Shown here: piece by piece, positions 1-8,645 of the stretch
Layout: every line of letters begins with the position of its first letter
How positions within the stretch are numbered: the stretch's first letter is position 1
Source of the DNA: an uncultured Clostridia bacterium
Lineage (GTDB): Bacteria; Bacillota; Clostridia; Christensenellales; Aristaeellaceae
Assembly: GCA_934643825.1 (NCBI GenBank)
Contig: CAKUCW010000004.1
Span: forward strand, 50,393 to 114,392
Length of the DNA stretch: 64,000 bases
Direction: 5' to 3'
Translations under genes and position numbers: made by a program
Notes under the pieces: generated by a model
What the model saw: only the letters and a program-made list of their open reading frames with translations
The model's database searches: none
What the model was told of the DNA's origin: nothing

Positions 1-39
1 ACAAAGTGCAGGAAATTTGATGATACTCCCAAATTTTGC

Positions 40-68
40 TTGAATTCTGAGCCGCATGTGATTATAAT
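40..68 (+). promoter_or_regulatory. Promoter of pyrG
   Basis: TTGAAT (40-45) and a perfect TATAAT (63-68) are separated by 17 bp, a sigma-A type promoter. The predicted leader to the pyrG ATG at 127 is about 50 nt and contains the GC-rich inverted repeat gcgcggattcgcgc just before the ribosome site. Confidence 0.7.
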
Positions 69-126
69 AGGTCGGTATTGTTTGAAAACGATGGAGCGCG
101 GATTCGCGCCGGAAGGAAGGTACAGG

Positions 127-1749
127 ATGCATACCAAATTTATTTTTGTGACAGGCGGCGTCGTTTCTTCTCTGGGCAAGGGCATTACGGCGGCATCGCT
201 GGGACGGCTGCTCAAGAGCCGTGGACTGAAGGTTTCCATCCAGAAGTTTGATCCTTATATCAACGTCGATCCCGGCACGATGAACCCCTATCAGCATGGC
301 GAAGTGTTCGTTACCGACGACGGCGCGGAAACCGATTTGGATTTGGGACACTATGAACGCTTCATCGACGAGAATCTGACGCAGGCGGCAAACGTCACCA
401 GCGGACGCGTGTATTACACGGTCATCACCCGCGAACGCAAGGGCGAATATCTGGGCGCGACGATTCAGGTCATTCCGCATATCACCAACGAGATCAAGCG
501 CCGCATGCTGGAAGTTTCCCTCGGCGAGGATGCCCCGGATGTGGTCATCACGGAAATCGGCGGCACGGTGGGCGATATCGAGTCCCTGCCGTTTTTGGAG
601 GCGGCGCGTCAGCTCAGAAGCGAGGTCGGGCGCGAAAACGTTCTGTATATCCATGTGACGCTTGTGCCGTATATCTCCGCGGCGGGCGAGCTGAAGACGA
701 AGCCGACGCAGCACTCGGTCAAGGAGCTGACGGGACTGGGCATTCAGCCGGATATCATCGTCTGCCGAAGCGAAAAACCGATTCCTCGCGACGTGCGTGC
801 CAAAATCGGTCTGTTCTGCAACATCCCGGCGGACTGCGTTTTTGAAAACCTCAATGCACGCAGCATCTATGAGGTGCCGCTGATGATTCACGAAGAGGGC
901 ATGGATGAGCGGGTCTGCCGCCTGCTGGGCATCGACGCGCCGGAAGCGGATCTGACGGAATGGCGGGAAATGGTCGAGCGGCTGCTTGCGCCGAAGAAGG
1001 ATGTGCGCATTGCCATCGTCGGCAAATATGTCGAACTGCCGGATGCGTATCTGTCCATCGTCGAGGCGCTGACCCATGGCGGCATTGCGAACCATGCGAA
1101 GGTGCGCGTGGAATGGATCGCAGCCGAAGAGGTGACGCCGGAGAATGTCGCGTCGAAACTCAAGGGCTGCTCGGGCGTGCTGGTTCCGGGCGGATTCGGC
1201 GAGCGCGGTCTGGAGGGCAAGATTGCCGCGGTGCAGTATGCGCGGGAGAACAACATGCCGTTTTTTGGCATTTGTCTGGGCATGCAGATGGCGGTTGTGG
1301 AATATGCCCGCCATGTCCTCGGGCTGACCGGTGCGCATACCAGCGAGGTCGATCCCAACACGCCGTATCCGGTCATCGACCTGATGCCGGATCAGCAGAA
1401 TATCGACGAAAAGGGCGGCACGATGCGCCTGGGCAAGTACCCCTGCCGCCTGAGCCGTGAGTCGCTGGCATACGCCGCCTACGGCGAGGAGAACATCTGG
1501 GAGCGTCATCGTCACCGCTATGAGTTCAACAACGTGTATCGCGATAAGTTCACGGAGAGCGGCATGCGCATCGGCGGCGTAAACCCTGACCGTGATTTGG
1601 TCGAGATTATCGAATTGCCGAATCATCCGTGGTTCGTCGGCGTGCAGTATCATCCCGAACTGAAGAGCCGTCCGAATCGTCCGCATCCGCTGTTCCGCGA
1701 GTTTGTCGCCGCGGCACTCCGATATCAGGATGCGGAGAGCGAAAAATAA
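127..1749 (+). CDS. pyrG: CTP synthase
   Basis: CTP synthase makes CTP from UTP, ATP and glutamine in the cytoplasm, the last step of de novo pyrimidine nucleotide synthesis. The 540-residue product has the usual two domains. The N-terminal synthetase domain opens with the P-loop GGVVSSLGKG (residues 10-19) and has the DDGAETDLDLGHYERF metal and nucleotide segment. The C-terminal glutamine amidotransferase domain has the oxyanion region VPGGFG, the nucleophile Cys383 in FFGICLGMQ, and the His509/Glu511 pair in QYHPE. The start at 127 is chosen because AGGAAGG lies just upstream and translation from there begins directly with the family N-terminus; a longer open frame back to 40 is promoter and leader. 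The gene is complete, monocistronic, and ends in a strong hairpin. Confidence 0.98.
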   Translation: MHTKFIFVTGGVVSSLGKGITAASLGRLLKSRGLKVSIQKFDPYINVDPGTMNPYQHGEVFVTDDGAETDLDLGHYERFIDENLTQAANVTSGRVYYTVITRERKGEYLGATIQVIPHITNEIKRRMLEVSLGEDAPDVVITEIGGTVGDIESLPFLEAARQLRSEVGRENVLYIHVTLVPYISAAGELKTKPTQHSVKELTGLGIQPDIIVCRSEKPIPRDVRAKIGLFCNIPADCVFENLNARSIYEVPLMIHEEGMDERVCRLLGIDAPEADLTEWREMVERLLAPKKDVRIAIVGKYVELPDAYLSIVEALTHGGIANHAKVRVEWIAAEEVTPENVASKLKGCSGVLVPGGFGERGLEGKIAAVQYARENNMPFFGICLGMQMAVVEYARHVLGLTGAHTSEVDPNTPYPVIDLMPDQQNIDEKGGTMRLGKYPCRLSRESLAYAAYGEENIWERHRHRYEFNNVYRDKFTESGMRIGGVNPDRDLVEIIELPNHPWFVGVQYHPELKSRPNRPHPLFREFVAAALRYQDAESEK

Positions 1750-1753
1750 GCAA

Positions 1754-1789
1754 AAGGCAGAAAGCGCTGTGCTTTCTGCCTTGTTTTTT
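1754..1789. terminator. Bidirectional intrinsic terminator between pyrG and the anti-sigma gene
   Basis: A perfect 12-bp stem (1754-1765 with 1771-1782) and 5-nt loop is followed by a T-run on the plus strand. On the minus strand it is followed by TTGCTTATTTTT. It sits between the convergent 3' ends of pyrG and the minus-strand gene ending at 1815. Confidence 0.85.
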
Positions 1790-1814
1790 CGGAATTTGTC
1801 GGGGAATGCCGGGT

Positions 1815-3092
1815 TCATCCGTTTTCTTCTTCGGGCATAGGCGGCGGGTTTTCGATAATGGAACGAGGAACCCACTGAATGAGCGGGCTGATTTGGCTCC
1901 CCGGGGAGTATTCCTGGATGTTGTTGATTTCGCCGGAAAAACAGTCCATCTCAACCAACCAGATATGACTGTATTCTCCGCTTCCGATATCCTGAGGATA
2001 CAGCGTTTTGAGTCCGATTTTCCAAATGGGTGTTCCGCGATCCAAACAACAAGCGACGCCATCCACCTTCGTGTATTCCTTGCCGACGGCTTGAAGCGCC
2101 AGCTGTTCCACTTCGGCTTGAGGCGTGCTGTTTGTCGGTGGAAGAATGTAATTCGCACAGGCGAAGAACCATGCCCGCGACCCGCCCGGCACTCTGCCCT
2201 GCAATGCCTGACCGAGAGACACCCAGTTTTCCACGGACCAATTGCCGTAATAGCCGTAGATCTGTCCAAATTGATCGACGATCTCGTTGCCTGTGCTGTC
2301 GTCTGAAGGAACAAAGGAGGGTTTTACGGAAATGATTTCGCCTTGTGCCGTCAACTCAACTTCATAGAGATTGTGTTGAAGATCCAGAGAATCGAAATTG
2401 AAGTACCAGTGCGGATTGCCGTGCATCGTGCCGTTTTCCGAAAGCTCCTCAAAAGAAACGCTCTGCTTCCATATTGAAGCATCGGTGATGTCATCCCCAT
2501 AATCCTCCAGAATGCGATTTTGAATCGTGAGCAGGCAGTCTTGAAGGGAGGCTTCGTCCTCAGAGGGGAGACGGCAGGGGTTATACGTTCGAAATCCCAG
2601 CAGAACCATCATTTCGCCAAACCAGTACTTTTGTTCGATCGACCATGAATAGTACTTTTCTCCAAAATCAGCGCTGACGATTTCCATGATGGCGGACTGC
2701 TCGCTATAACCAAAGCCATTCTCAAATGCGGTCATCATGTCAGAGGACAATTCGATGCCGTTTTCCTGCGCCAGCTGAACGATTTTTGAAAGTTCCTGAT
2801 TGCTGAATTTTTCTTCGTAGCCATCCGCATCGTTTTCTTTTGCAATCGGCAATACCTCTTGCTGGATGAATTGCTGAGAGGAAAGATACACCGCAGCGAC
2901 TGCCGTTGCAGCCAATAGAAGAAGTAAAACGGCAAGAATTATGCCGTAGGAAAAACGAATACGGGGTTTCACCGCTCTTTTGGATGCTTGAATGATTCGC
3001 TGGCTGAGCCAGGGATCATCCTGAAGCCCCGAAAGCGTGGTATCTAAAGCGTTTTTAATTTGCTCCGAGCGCTTGTTTTTCAGATTATTCAC
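1815..3092 (-). CDS. Membrane-anchored anti-sigma factor-like protein (partner of the upstream ECF sigma)
   Basis: The 425-residue protein has a short cytoplasmic N-terminus (about 1-47, with DDPWLSQRIIQASK near residue 30), one membrane segment (about 50-70, ILAVLLLLLAATAVAAV) and a large extracytoplasmic part of about 350 residues without a family I recognise. This is the architecture of transmembrane anti-sigma factors. It starts at a GTG that overlaps the sigma-factor stop codon (GTGA) and has AGGAGG upstream, so it is translationally coupled to the sigma gene. The N-terminus resembles that of the second anti-sigma protein in this window (VQEDPWLTQRVLAHAK, 50989-51996), which supports paralogy. 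The role is inferred from topology and operon position; no binding to the sigma factor is shown. Confidence 0.75.
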   Translation of the reverse strand: MNNLKNKRSEQIKNALDTTLSGLQDDPWLSQRIIQASKRAVKPRIRFSYGIILAVLLLLLAATAVAAVYLSSQQFIQQEVLPIAKENDADGYEEKFSNQELSKIVQLAQENGIELSSDMMTAFENGFGYSEQSAIMEIVSADFGEKYYSWSIEQKYWFGEMMVLLGFRTYNPCRLPSEDEASLQDCLLTIQNRILEDYGDDITDASIWKQSVSFEELSENGTMHGNPHWYFNFDSLDLQHNLYEVELTAQGEIISVKPSFVPSDDSTGNEIVDQFGQIYGYYGNWSVENWVSLGQALQGRVPGGSRAWFFACANYILPPTNSTPQAEVEQLALQAVGKEYTKVDGVACCLDRGTPIWKIGLKTLYPQDIGSGEYSHIWLVEMDCFSGEINNIQEYSPGSQISPLIQWVPRSIIENPPPMPEEENG

Positions 3093-3604
3093 TGTGCGTC
3101 GCCTCCTTCCAGCAAAAACTTGAGTTTTTCCTTCGCCTTGCGCAGTCTTGTGGATACGGTTGACTGCGGAATGTTCAAAACATCCGCAACTTCTCTTGTC
3201 GTCATCTGTTGATAATAATATAGGATGATGACTTCTTTCAGTTTGGGCGGGAGCTTCATGATTGCGATGGTCAGCTCAACGGATTCTTCGGACGTTTGAA
3301 CAATCGGCGCAGGCAGATCCTCCGGCGTAACGCGACGATCCAAAAGGCGGAACCATGCTGAGCGTTTGACATCCCGACAGGTGTTGATTGCGATTTTCAT
3401 CAGCCATGTTTTTTCGCTGCATTCCCTTCTGAAAGCGGCGATGTTCTTGTATGCTTTGAAAAATGTATCCTGAACGGCATCTTTTGCCAGCTCTTCGTCT
3501 CGCAGGATGACGAAGCACATGCGGCGCAATGGGGTTTGATACTGTGCAACCAGACGATTCAGTATTTCTTCCGATGCAGCCTCGATTTCGTTTGTGCGCT
3601 CCAT
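3089..3604 (-). CDS. ECF RNA polymerase sigma factor
   Basis: The 171-residue protein has the two domains of group 4 (ECF) sigma factors. Region 2 covers about residues 27-90, with DEELAKDAVQDTFFKAYKN followed by the promoter-melting segment ending KTWLMKIAINTCRD. Region 4 covers about 115-168, with the helix-turn-helix REVADVLNIPQSTVSTRLRK. AGGAGGTG lies 8 nt before the ATG. It is the first gene of a two-gene minus-strand operon with a membrane anti-sigma factor, the usual arrangement for a sigma released by an envelope signal. The signal and the regulon cannot be read from the sequence. A TAGAC/GTCTA motif ends 30 bp upstream of the start, as it does for the second sigma gene here. Confidence 0.93.
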   Translation of the reverse strand: MERTNEIEAASEEILNRLVAQYQTPLRRMCFVILRDEELAKDAVQDTFFKAYKNIAAFRRECSEKTWLMKIAINTCRDVKRSAWFRLLDRRVTPEDLPAPIVQTSEESVELTIAIMKLPPKLKEVIILYYYQQMTTREVADVLNIPQSTVSTRLRKAKEKLKFLLEGGDAQ

Positions 3605-3938
3605 TTCTATTCACCTCCTGTTTACTATATAGACGTATGAAACAGGCATTTGAACGGTTTTTGCCCGTTTTTCTGATTTTTGGGAACATGTGCCCATTAT
3701 CCGCGGGCGTAGCGCGTTGCGGTTTTGCGGGATTCGGAAGCTGCGTGGACGAGGATGCCGCCCCTATACCTTGATTTTACACGGGAAATCATCCCTGTGC
3801 AAATCGGATTGCCATCGTTTTTTGGCAGGGGACGATCAGGGCTTGGCATTTTTGATGTCCGTTATGCAGCATTTGCACGGCGCGTGGTTTGTGCCTGTTT
3901 TTGGATTGACGCAGATATGCTTCAAAAGAAAAAGCCCA
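3605..3938. other. Gene-poor interval upstream of the sigma factor
   Basis: No convincing gene. It holds the sigma-gene leader (ribosome site AGGAGG, and the GTCTA motif of the minus strand at 3630-3634) and then sequence with no recognisable coding or repeat signal until the dispersed hairpin element. Confidence 0.5.
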
Positions 3939-3961
3939 ACAAGCCGGGGCTTGCTGAACTC

Positions 3962-4078
3962 AGACTGCAGACAAAAAGCTATTCTCCCCCGAAGGGGAGA
4001 ATAGCCCTTTCCGCAAATGAAAGAATAGATGAATTTCTTGATTTTGCTATTCAAGCCAAGTTTGCTTATGTCAACAAG
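3962..4078 (+). repeat. Dispersed three-hairpin element, copy 1 of 4, flanked by a duplicated hairpin
   Basis: The element runs from agactgcagacaaaaagc to cttatgtcaacaag. It contains three predicted hairpins: a C/G-rich one (3978-4005, arms gctattctccccc and ggggagaatagc), CTTTC/GAAAG (4007-4023), and GAATAG/CTATTC (4023-4052). Related copies lie at 12026-12108, 28112-28228 and 49475-49574. The element is bracketed by two near-identical 22-bp terminator-like hairpins built on acaagccggggcttgctg (3939-3960 and 4088-4109, one mismatch). Confidence 0.85.
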
Positions 4079-4192
4079 CTGAGTCCGACAAGCCGGGGCT
4101 TGCTGGACTGGACGAATCTGGGTCCGGGCATCGGTTCGCAAAGAGGCGCCTGAACCTGAAAGACGCGTTTTGGAAGGGATTCAGCCCGACGA

Positions 4193-5602
4193 TCAAACGG
4201 GCGTCTTGCTTTCGTGACGGTTGCGCATCTGCCGGGGAGACATATTGTAGAATTGCTTGAATCGCTTAGAAAACTGAACCATATCCGGATAACCGACCTG
4301 TTCGCCGATTTCATAGATTTTCTTTCGGCTGTTGACGAGAAGATCGGCGGCGAGGTTCATGCGGTAGCGATAGAGATAATCCGAAAAAGAATAGCCCGTA
4401 TCATTTTTGAATAGCGTGCTTAAATAAGACGAACTGACATTGAGCTGATCGGCAACGCCGTGCAGGGTTAAGTTCTCTCCGTAGTGATGGCGAATGATCT
4501 CGATGGCTTTCCGCGTATATACGGTATAGGCGGGATGCTGGCTCAAGGCGGCATAAAGCGTGTCCGCCAGCCGTTCGCATGTCACAAACAGATCATAGAG
4601 GTTGTTGCAGGCTCTCAGCTCCGTCTGGCACCGGGAGAGCGACGGCGTATTGGGCAGAGGGGAATGATAATAGTTTTCCAGCTGACGATACAGCGCCGTC
4701 AGGTATTGATCCACCCATTCCGTCACCTCGGCAAACGGGCGGCGCACATCGGCGTGTTGCAGATGGCTGCGCAGCGCCATCCGCATGGCATCGGCGTTTA
4801 AGGATGCCACCGTATTTTTTCCGGGCAGACTGCTGCTATCTGTTTCAACCTCGTCGGCAGCGGGATAAGCCAGCTGCCATTGGCGGAACAACCCTTCGGA
4901 AAGACCGGATTGAAGGCTGTCCATGAGCTGACAGCAAACCGCGTGCGGCATATCTTTCAGAAGGCGGTTTGGAGCGATAGGGGAAAGACACAGCGCCGCC
5001 TGCACATTTTCGGAAACAGCGCATTGATAGGCGATGATGCCGGCAGGGAAGCGCCATTCGTTTGGACGAAGCAGGCACAAGAGCTGAAGCTGCTCGCGAT
5101 GCCCGTTATTTCGCGACAAGAAACGCATGAGGGATTTTTCCGCCTGAACAGAGCCTGTCAGCGCACCACGAAGCCATTCTTCTGCCATCTCCCGGTTGGA
5201 TTCCGGCATCGGAGGGTATTCCTTCTGTTCAGCCAGCTTTTTTACACAGCGCTGCATGCAGGCGAAGAGAGCATCCGGCTCGATGGGCTTGAGCAGGTAG
5301 TCAAAAGCACCGTATTTTAATGCCTCCTGAGCATAGCGGAACTCGGCATAAGAGCTGATAAAGATAAATTGACTGTTCATCTGTGCGCTGCGGCATTGCT
5401 TCAAAAGCTCAATTCCGTCCATGCGGGGCATGGAAATATCGCACAAAACCAGATCCGGCGGCTGCTGTTCCATCTCGGACAGAGCCTCCAGCCCGTTGGA
5501 ACAACAGGATGTGACCTGTATATCCAGCGAAGTCCAGTCGATATAGGTGCGCAGTCCGTCCCGAATCAGCCGTTCGTCATCTACAATCATCAGCCGATAC
5601 AC
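4193..5602 (-). CDS. YesN-type response regulator, receiver plus AraC DNA-binding domain
   Basis: A 469-residue cytoplasmic transcription factor. The N-terminal receiver domain (1-120) has the acidic pair Asp8-Asp9, phospho-acceptor Asp55 in LVLCDISMPRMDG, and Lys105 in DYLLKPIEP. The C-terminal AraC/XylS domain (about 364-463) has both helix-turn-helix motifs, with LHGVADQLNVSSSYLSTLFK and IYEIGEQVGYPDMVQFSKRF. The long middle region is the variable linker seen in YesN proteins. It overlaps the upstream histidine kinase gene by 26 nt, so the two form one operon. The divergent neighbour is a carbohydrate ABC transporter operon, which is the usual target of such a pair; that link is inference. 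Confidence 0.95.
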   Translation of the reverse strand: MYRLMIVDDERLIRDGLRTYIDWTSLDIQVTSCCSNGLEALSEMEQQPPDLVLCDISMPRMDGIELLKQCRSAQMNSQFIFISSYAEFRYAQEALKYGAFDYLLKPIEPDALFACMQRCVKKLAEQKEYPPMPESNREMAEEWLRGALTGSVQAEKSLMRFLSRNNGHREQLQLLCLLRPNEWRFPAGIIAYQCAVSENVQAALCLSPIAPNRLLKDMPHAVCCQLMDSLQSGLSEGLFRQWQLAYPAADEVETDSSSLPGKNTVASLNADAMRMALRSHLQHADVRRPFAEVTEWVDQYLTALYRQLENYYHSPLPNTPSLSRCQTELRACNNLYDLFVTCERLADTLYAALSQHPAYTVYTRKAIEIIRHHYGENLTLHGVADQLNVSSSYLSTLFKNDTGYSFSDYLYRYRMNLAADLLVNSRKKIYEIGEQVGYPDMVQFSKRFKQFYNMSPRQMRNRHESKTPV

Positions 5603-7418
5603 TAGCGTAGTCCTCCTTTACTGGAAAACTAATGGTGACAGTCGTGCCCATGGCAGGCTGGCTGTCGATGGTAAAGCAATAGTCATTTTGAAAATACAGG
5701 CGCAGCTGCCTAACAATGTTTTTCAGGGCAAAATGATGACCGCTGGTTTCCGCTTCCTCCGTGGGATTCTGTATATCCTCGCGCAGGGATTCCAGCTTTT
5801 CGGCGGACATGCCTACGCCGTTGTCCTCCACGGTATAAACCAGCCATCCGTTTTCTGCCTGAGTGAAACTGACCCGGAGTTTGCCGCCCAGCTGTTGGCG
5901 CAAACCGTGCTGGTAAGCGTTTTCGACAATGGGCTGGAAAAAGTACTTGTACGTTTTTTTATTTTCCAACCCGGGCGCTACGGTAATCTGAACATCCATG
6001 CCGTTATCCATGCGCGTATTGACGAGCATCAGGTACGAGCGGAGGATTTCCGCTGCCTGGCGCACGGTGATGGTGTCGCTGCCCTCGTTAAGCGTCAGGC
6101 GGAAGAAACGGGAGAGGTTGAAAATCATTTCCGAAATCTGGGGAACATGGTTGGCGTTGGCAACCCAATGGATGCTGTCCAATGTGTTATAGAGGAAATG
6201 TTCCTTCAACTGATTCTGAATATAGCGCAGTTCGAAGTCGTTTTTCAGGATGCGCGTTTCATAATTTTCGCGAATCAGATGCTCGATACTGCCCAGAAGC
6301 ACATTGAATTGCTGCCCGATCCGCCCCAGCTCATCCTGTCGATTCAATTCCACCCGCACGCTCAAATCGCCCTGTTCCGCCACACGCATGGCGTTGCTCA
6401 GCGTGCGAACCGGGACGATGATCTGGTTATACAGATAAATAGAGAGCAGCAGGAAAATGACAATCAGGCAGGTATGAAACAGCCCTGAATAGGAACGAAA
6501 TACATCCTGAGCGGAGGAAAAGCAGCTCACCGGACCCCACAGGTAGTAATCCCAGCCCGTATAGGAAGAATGGAAGCGAACAGCCAGATAGCGCCGCCCT
6601 TGGGCGGTATAAACGCTCCATTTTTCGTTTTCCTGCCGGAACTGCTCCACATCCATGCCGCCTGACGACAGAACGGGCGTATCGATTCCGTCAAAGCGGA
6701 TCATCAAGCCGATTTCCTCGTCCGGAAACAGGCTGCGGTAACGGCTTGTCAGGGTTTCCAGCGGAAAGCTGAGCCGAAGATTCAGGTTTTGCGACGGTTT
6801 GTCAGCCGCGAAGGGCATGGAATAGCTGACGATCTGGTTTTCGTCGGGTCTGATATACCAAGCCCTTGGCTTTGCGCCCTGCGGCATGCTGACCTCGTTA
6901 ATCTGTTCGGGAGAAGGGGAACGGAAGAGCTTCCGGGTGGCATAGAGCTTGCTGGAAAAGAGAATATCCGCATAGGGGTTATACAGATCGATCTCGGAGA
7001 GATAGGTGTTGCTGAGGTAATAGTGATACAGCGTGCGGCTCATGGAGCGCAGGGTGTAGAAGGTTTTGGCATCCCGACCGCCGCTCAGAAACTCCGGGGA
7101 AAAGCTGGTATCAAAAAAGAGCGGATCAGCCTGAATCTGGCTCTGCAAGCCATTGCCGCCGCGCAGAATTTCATCCATGGTGCTGGAGAGGGAACGCAAG
7201 GAAACGACGCAGCGTTCTCCGGCATCCAGAATGGCTTGCCGATCGGAGGAGCGATATAAGAGGCTGAACACCAGCAGCATGGGTACGGCAAAAATCAAAA
7301 TGCAGGACAGCATCATTCGAAACAGGATGCTGCGGCGCATTTTCCAGCAATCACGAAAAATCCGCATGAGATGTCTTGTATGATTCGAATGAAAACCGAA
7401 ATCACACATTCCTTTCAT
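5577..7418 (-). CDS. YesM-type sensor histidine kinase
   Basis: A membrane sensor kinase of about 613 residues. It has one N-terminal membrane helix (FRMMLSCILIFAVPMLLVFS), an extracytoplasmic sensor region of about 260 residues, a second helix (HTCLIVIFLLLSIYLY), a HAMP domain, a His_kinase domain and a C-terminal HATPase (N box PIVENAYQHGL, G1 box VEDNGVGM, G2 region HHFALKNIVRQL). The phospho-acceptor motif reads KEHFLYNTLDSI; most family members have NPHFLYNTL, so the proline before the histidine is replaced by glutamate. The start is uncertain: ATG at 7418 is taken, but its ribosome site is weak; ATG at 7367 is another option and a TTG at 7448 is less likely. Sugar or oligosaccharide sensing is inferred from the divergent transporter. 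Confidence 0.9.
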   Translation of the reverse strand: MKGMCDFGFHSNHTRHLMRIFRDCWKMRRSILFRMMLSCILIFAVPMLLVFSLLYRSSDRQAILDAGERCVVSLRSLSSTMDEILRGGNGLQSQIQADPLFFDTSFSPEFLSGGRDAKTFYTLRSMSRTLYHYYLSNTYLSEIDLYNPYADILFSSKLYATRKLFRSPSPEQINEVSMPQGAKPRAWYIRPDENQIVSYSMPFAADKPSQNLNLRLSFPLETLTSRYRSLFPDEEIGLMIRFDGIDTPVLSSGGMDVEQFRQENEKWSVYTAQGRRYLAVRFHSSYTGWDYYLWGPVSCFSSAQDVFRSYSGLFHTCLIVIFLLLSIYLYNQIIVPVRTLSNAMRVAEQGDLSVRVELNRQDELGRIGQQFNVLLGSIEHLIRENYETRILKNDFELRYIQNQLKEHFLYNTLDSIHWVANANHVPQISEMIFNLSRFFRLTLNEGSDTITVRQAAEILRSYLMLVNTRMDNGMDVQITVAPGLENKKTYKYFFQPIVENAYQHGLRQQLGGKLRVSFTQAENGWLVYTVEDNGVGMSAEKLESLREDIQNPTEEAETSGHHFALKNIVRQLRLYFQNDYCFTIDSQPAMGTTVTISFPVKEDYASVSADDCR

Positions 7419-7608
7419 TTTTGTTGACCGGGGAGCGCCCTTTTGCAAAAGGGCTCCGGCGCATCCGGTACGACGATGAATCCCATTTTAGTTCAACTTC
7501 ATTTTAACATAAACCTTCTTTATGTGCGTTCAATTTACTTGTTATTTGAAGTTTAACGTGGGGAAAGGTCTTCTTCGTCGTCGCATTTTGGCGTTTTATG
7601 CCAGTTTC

Positions 7609-7648
7609 AGTATATCATTCTTGTCTGTTTTGTAAACCGAATCGGTTT
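7609..7648 (-). promoter_or_regulatory. Putative promoter of the kinase/regulator operon with a palindromic operator at the -35
   Basis: On the minus strand TTTACA (7631-7636) and TATACT (7609-7614) are 16 bp apart. A perfect 15-bp palindrome AAACCGAATCGGTTT (7634-7648) overlaps the -35 box and resembles LacI/GalR-family operators. It lies between the two-component genes and the divergent transporter operon. No LacI-family regulator is in this window. Confidence 0.5.
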
Positions 7649-7796
7649 GTCTTTTTCAAAAAATGTAATGCAATCACAAAAAACGAATAAAACGACAAGT
7701 AAGTTTTCGTAAAATATACCTATTTTTGACTAAATCGACATTTTATTATAGTAAGATATGCGCTACAATTGAGTCAGCTAAAGGGGGAAGGAAAAT

Positions 7797-8615
7797 ATGA
7801 TCTATACGAGCAACCTGGTTGTGGGTCTGGAAAAGGGACTGGATGCACCGGAAATGCTGCAGACCATCGCGGACGCTACCCATACCGGCGTAGAGTTTTT
7901 CCTGCATACCTATGACCCGGAATACGTCCGAAAGACGGCGTTGATTCCGGAATGGCTGGGGCAAAGACCCCGCACCACGCACGGACCTTTCATCGGTGTG
8001 GAAGCGTCGAGCCCGGAAGGCGGTGCCGAGCATACGGCGATGCTGGAAGCTTATCGTTACGGCTTTGATACGGCGCGTGCCTTGGGCAGCCATCATCTGG
8101 TGTTTCACACCCATCAGCGGGTGATTCTCCCTGAGGAAAAAGAGCAGGCGCAGGCATGGTGCTTCCATAGCATCGAGCAGCTGCTGGAAATGAGCCGGGA
8201 AACCGGCGTTACGCTGCTGATTGAAAACCTGGGCATACAGAAAAAGGGCATCAGCCTGTTTGATGAGCAGGATTTTATCGCGCTGGTTGAGCGCTATCCC
8301 GAGGCGGGCTGCCTGATCGATATCGGTCACCTGCATGTGGCGGGCTGGGATATGGAGCATGTGCTGCATACGCTTGAAAACCGCATTTTGGGTTACCACC
8401 TGCATAACAACAACGGCATCGACGATTCCCATCATCGCCTGTTGGACGGAACACTCGATGCGGAAAAATTCATGGAGCTGTACCGCCGCTATACGCCGAA
8501 AGCGGATTTGACGCTGGAATACGGCGATCAGTACAGAATAACGGCAAACGATGTCATAGACGATATTCGCTGGATTCAAAACCGGCTTCACGATGTCACC
8601 AAGCCGCAAGGCTAA
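7797..8615 (+). CDS. Sugar phosphate isomerase/epimerase-like TIM-barrel protein
   Basis: A 272-residue cytoplasmic protein of the xylose isomerase-like TIM-barrel / AP endonuclease 2 superfamily. Candidate metal ligands are spread along the barrel as in that family: Glu in LLIENLG (about 142), Asp and His in CLIDIGHLHVAG (about 178-181), His in GYHLHNN (about 202) and Glu in LTLEYGD. The ATG at 7797 has GGGGGAAGG upstream. It is the first gene of an operon with a sugar ABC transporter, 30 bp before the binding-protein gene, which suggests a role in isomerising or epimerising the imported sugar. The exact substrate cannot be assigned, and an endonuclease role is less likely in this context. 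Confidence 0.8.
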   Translation: MIYTSNLVVGLEKGLDAPEMLQTIADATHTGVEFFLHTYDPEYVRKTALIPEWLGQRPRTTHGPFIGVEASSPEGGAEHTAMLEAYRYGFDTARALGSHHLVFHTHQRVILPEEKEQAQAWCFHSIEQLLEMSRETGVTLLIENLGIQKKGISLFDEQDFIALVERYPEAGCLIDIGHLHVAGWDMEHVLHTLENRILGYHLHNNNGIDDSHHRLLDGTLDAEKFMELYRRYTPKADLTLEYGDQYRITANDVIDDIRWIQNRLHDVTKPQG

Positions 8616-8645
8616 CGATAATCATTCTTTAAGGAGGAAGAAACC

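Noticed and set aside
960..1460. An alternative-frame protein inside pyrG
   Set aside because: pyrG is intact and explains the region.
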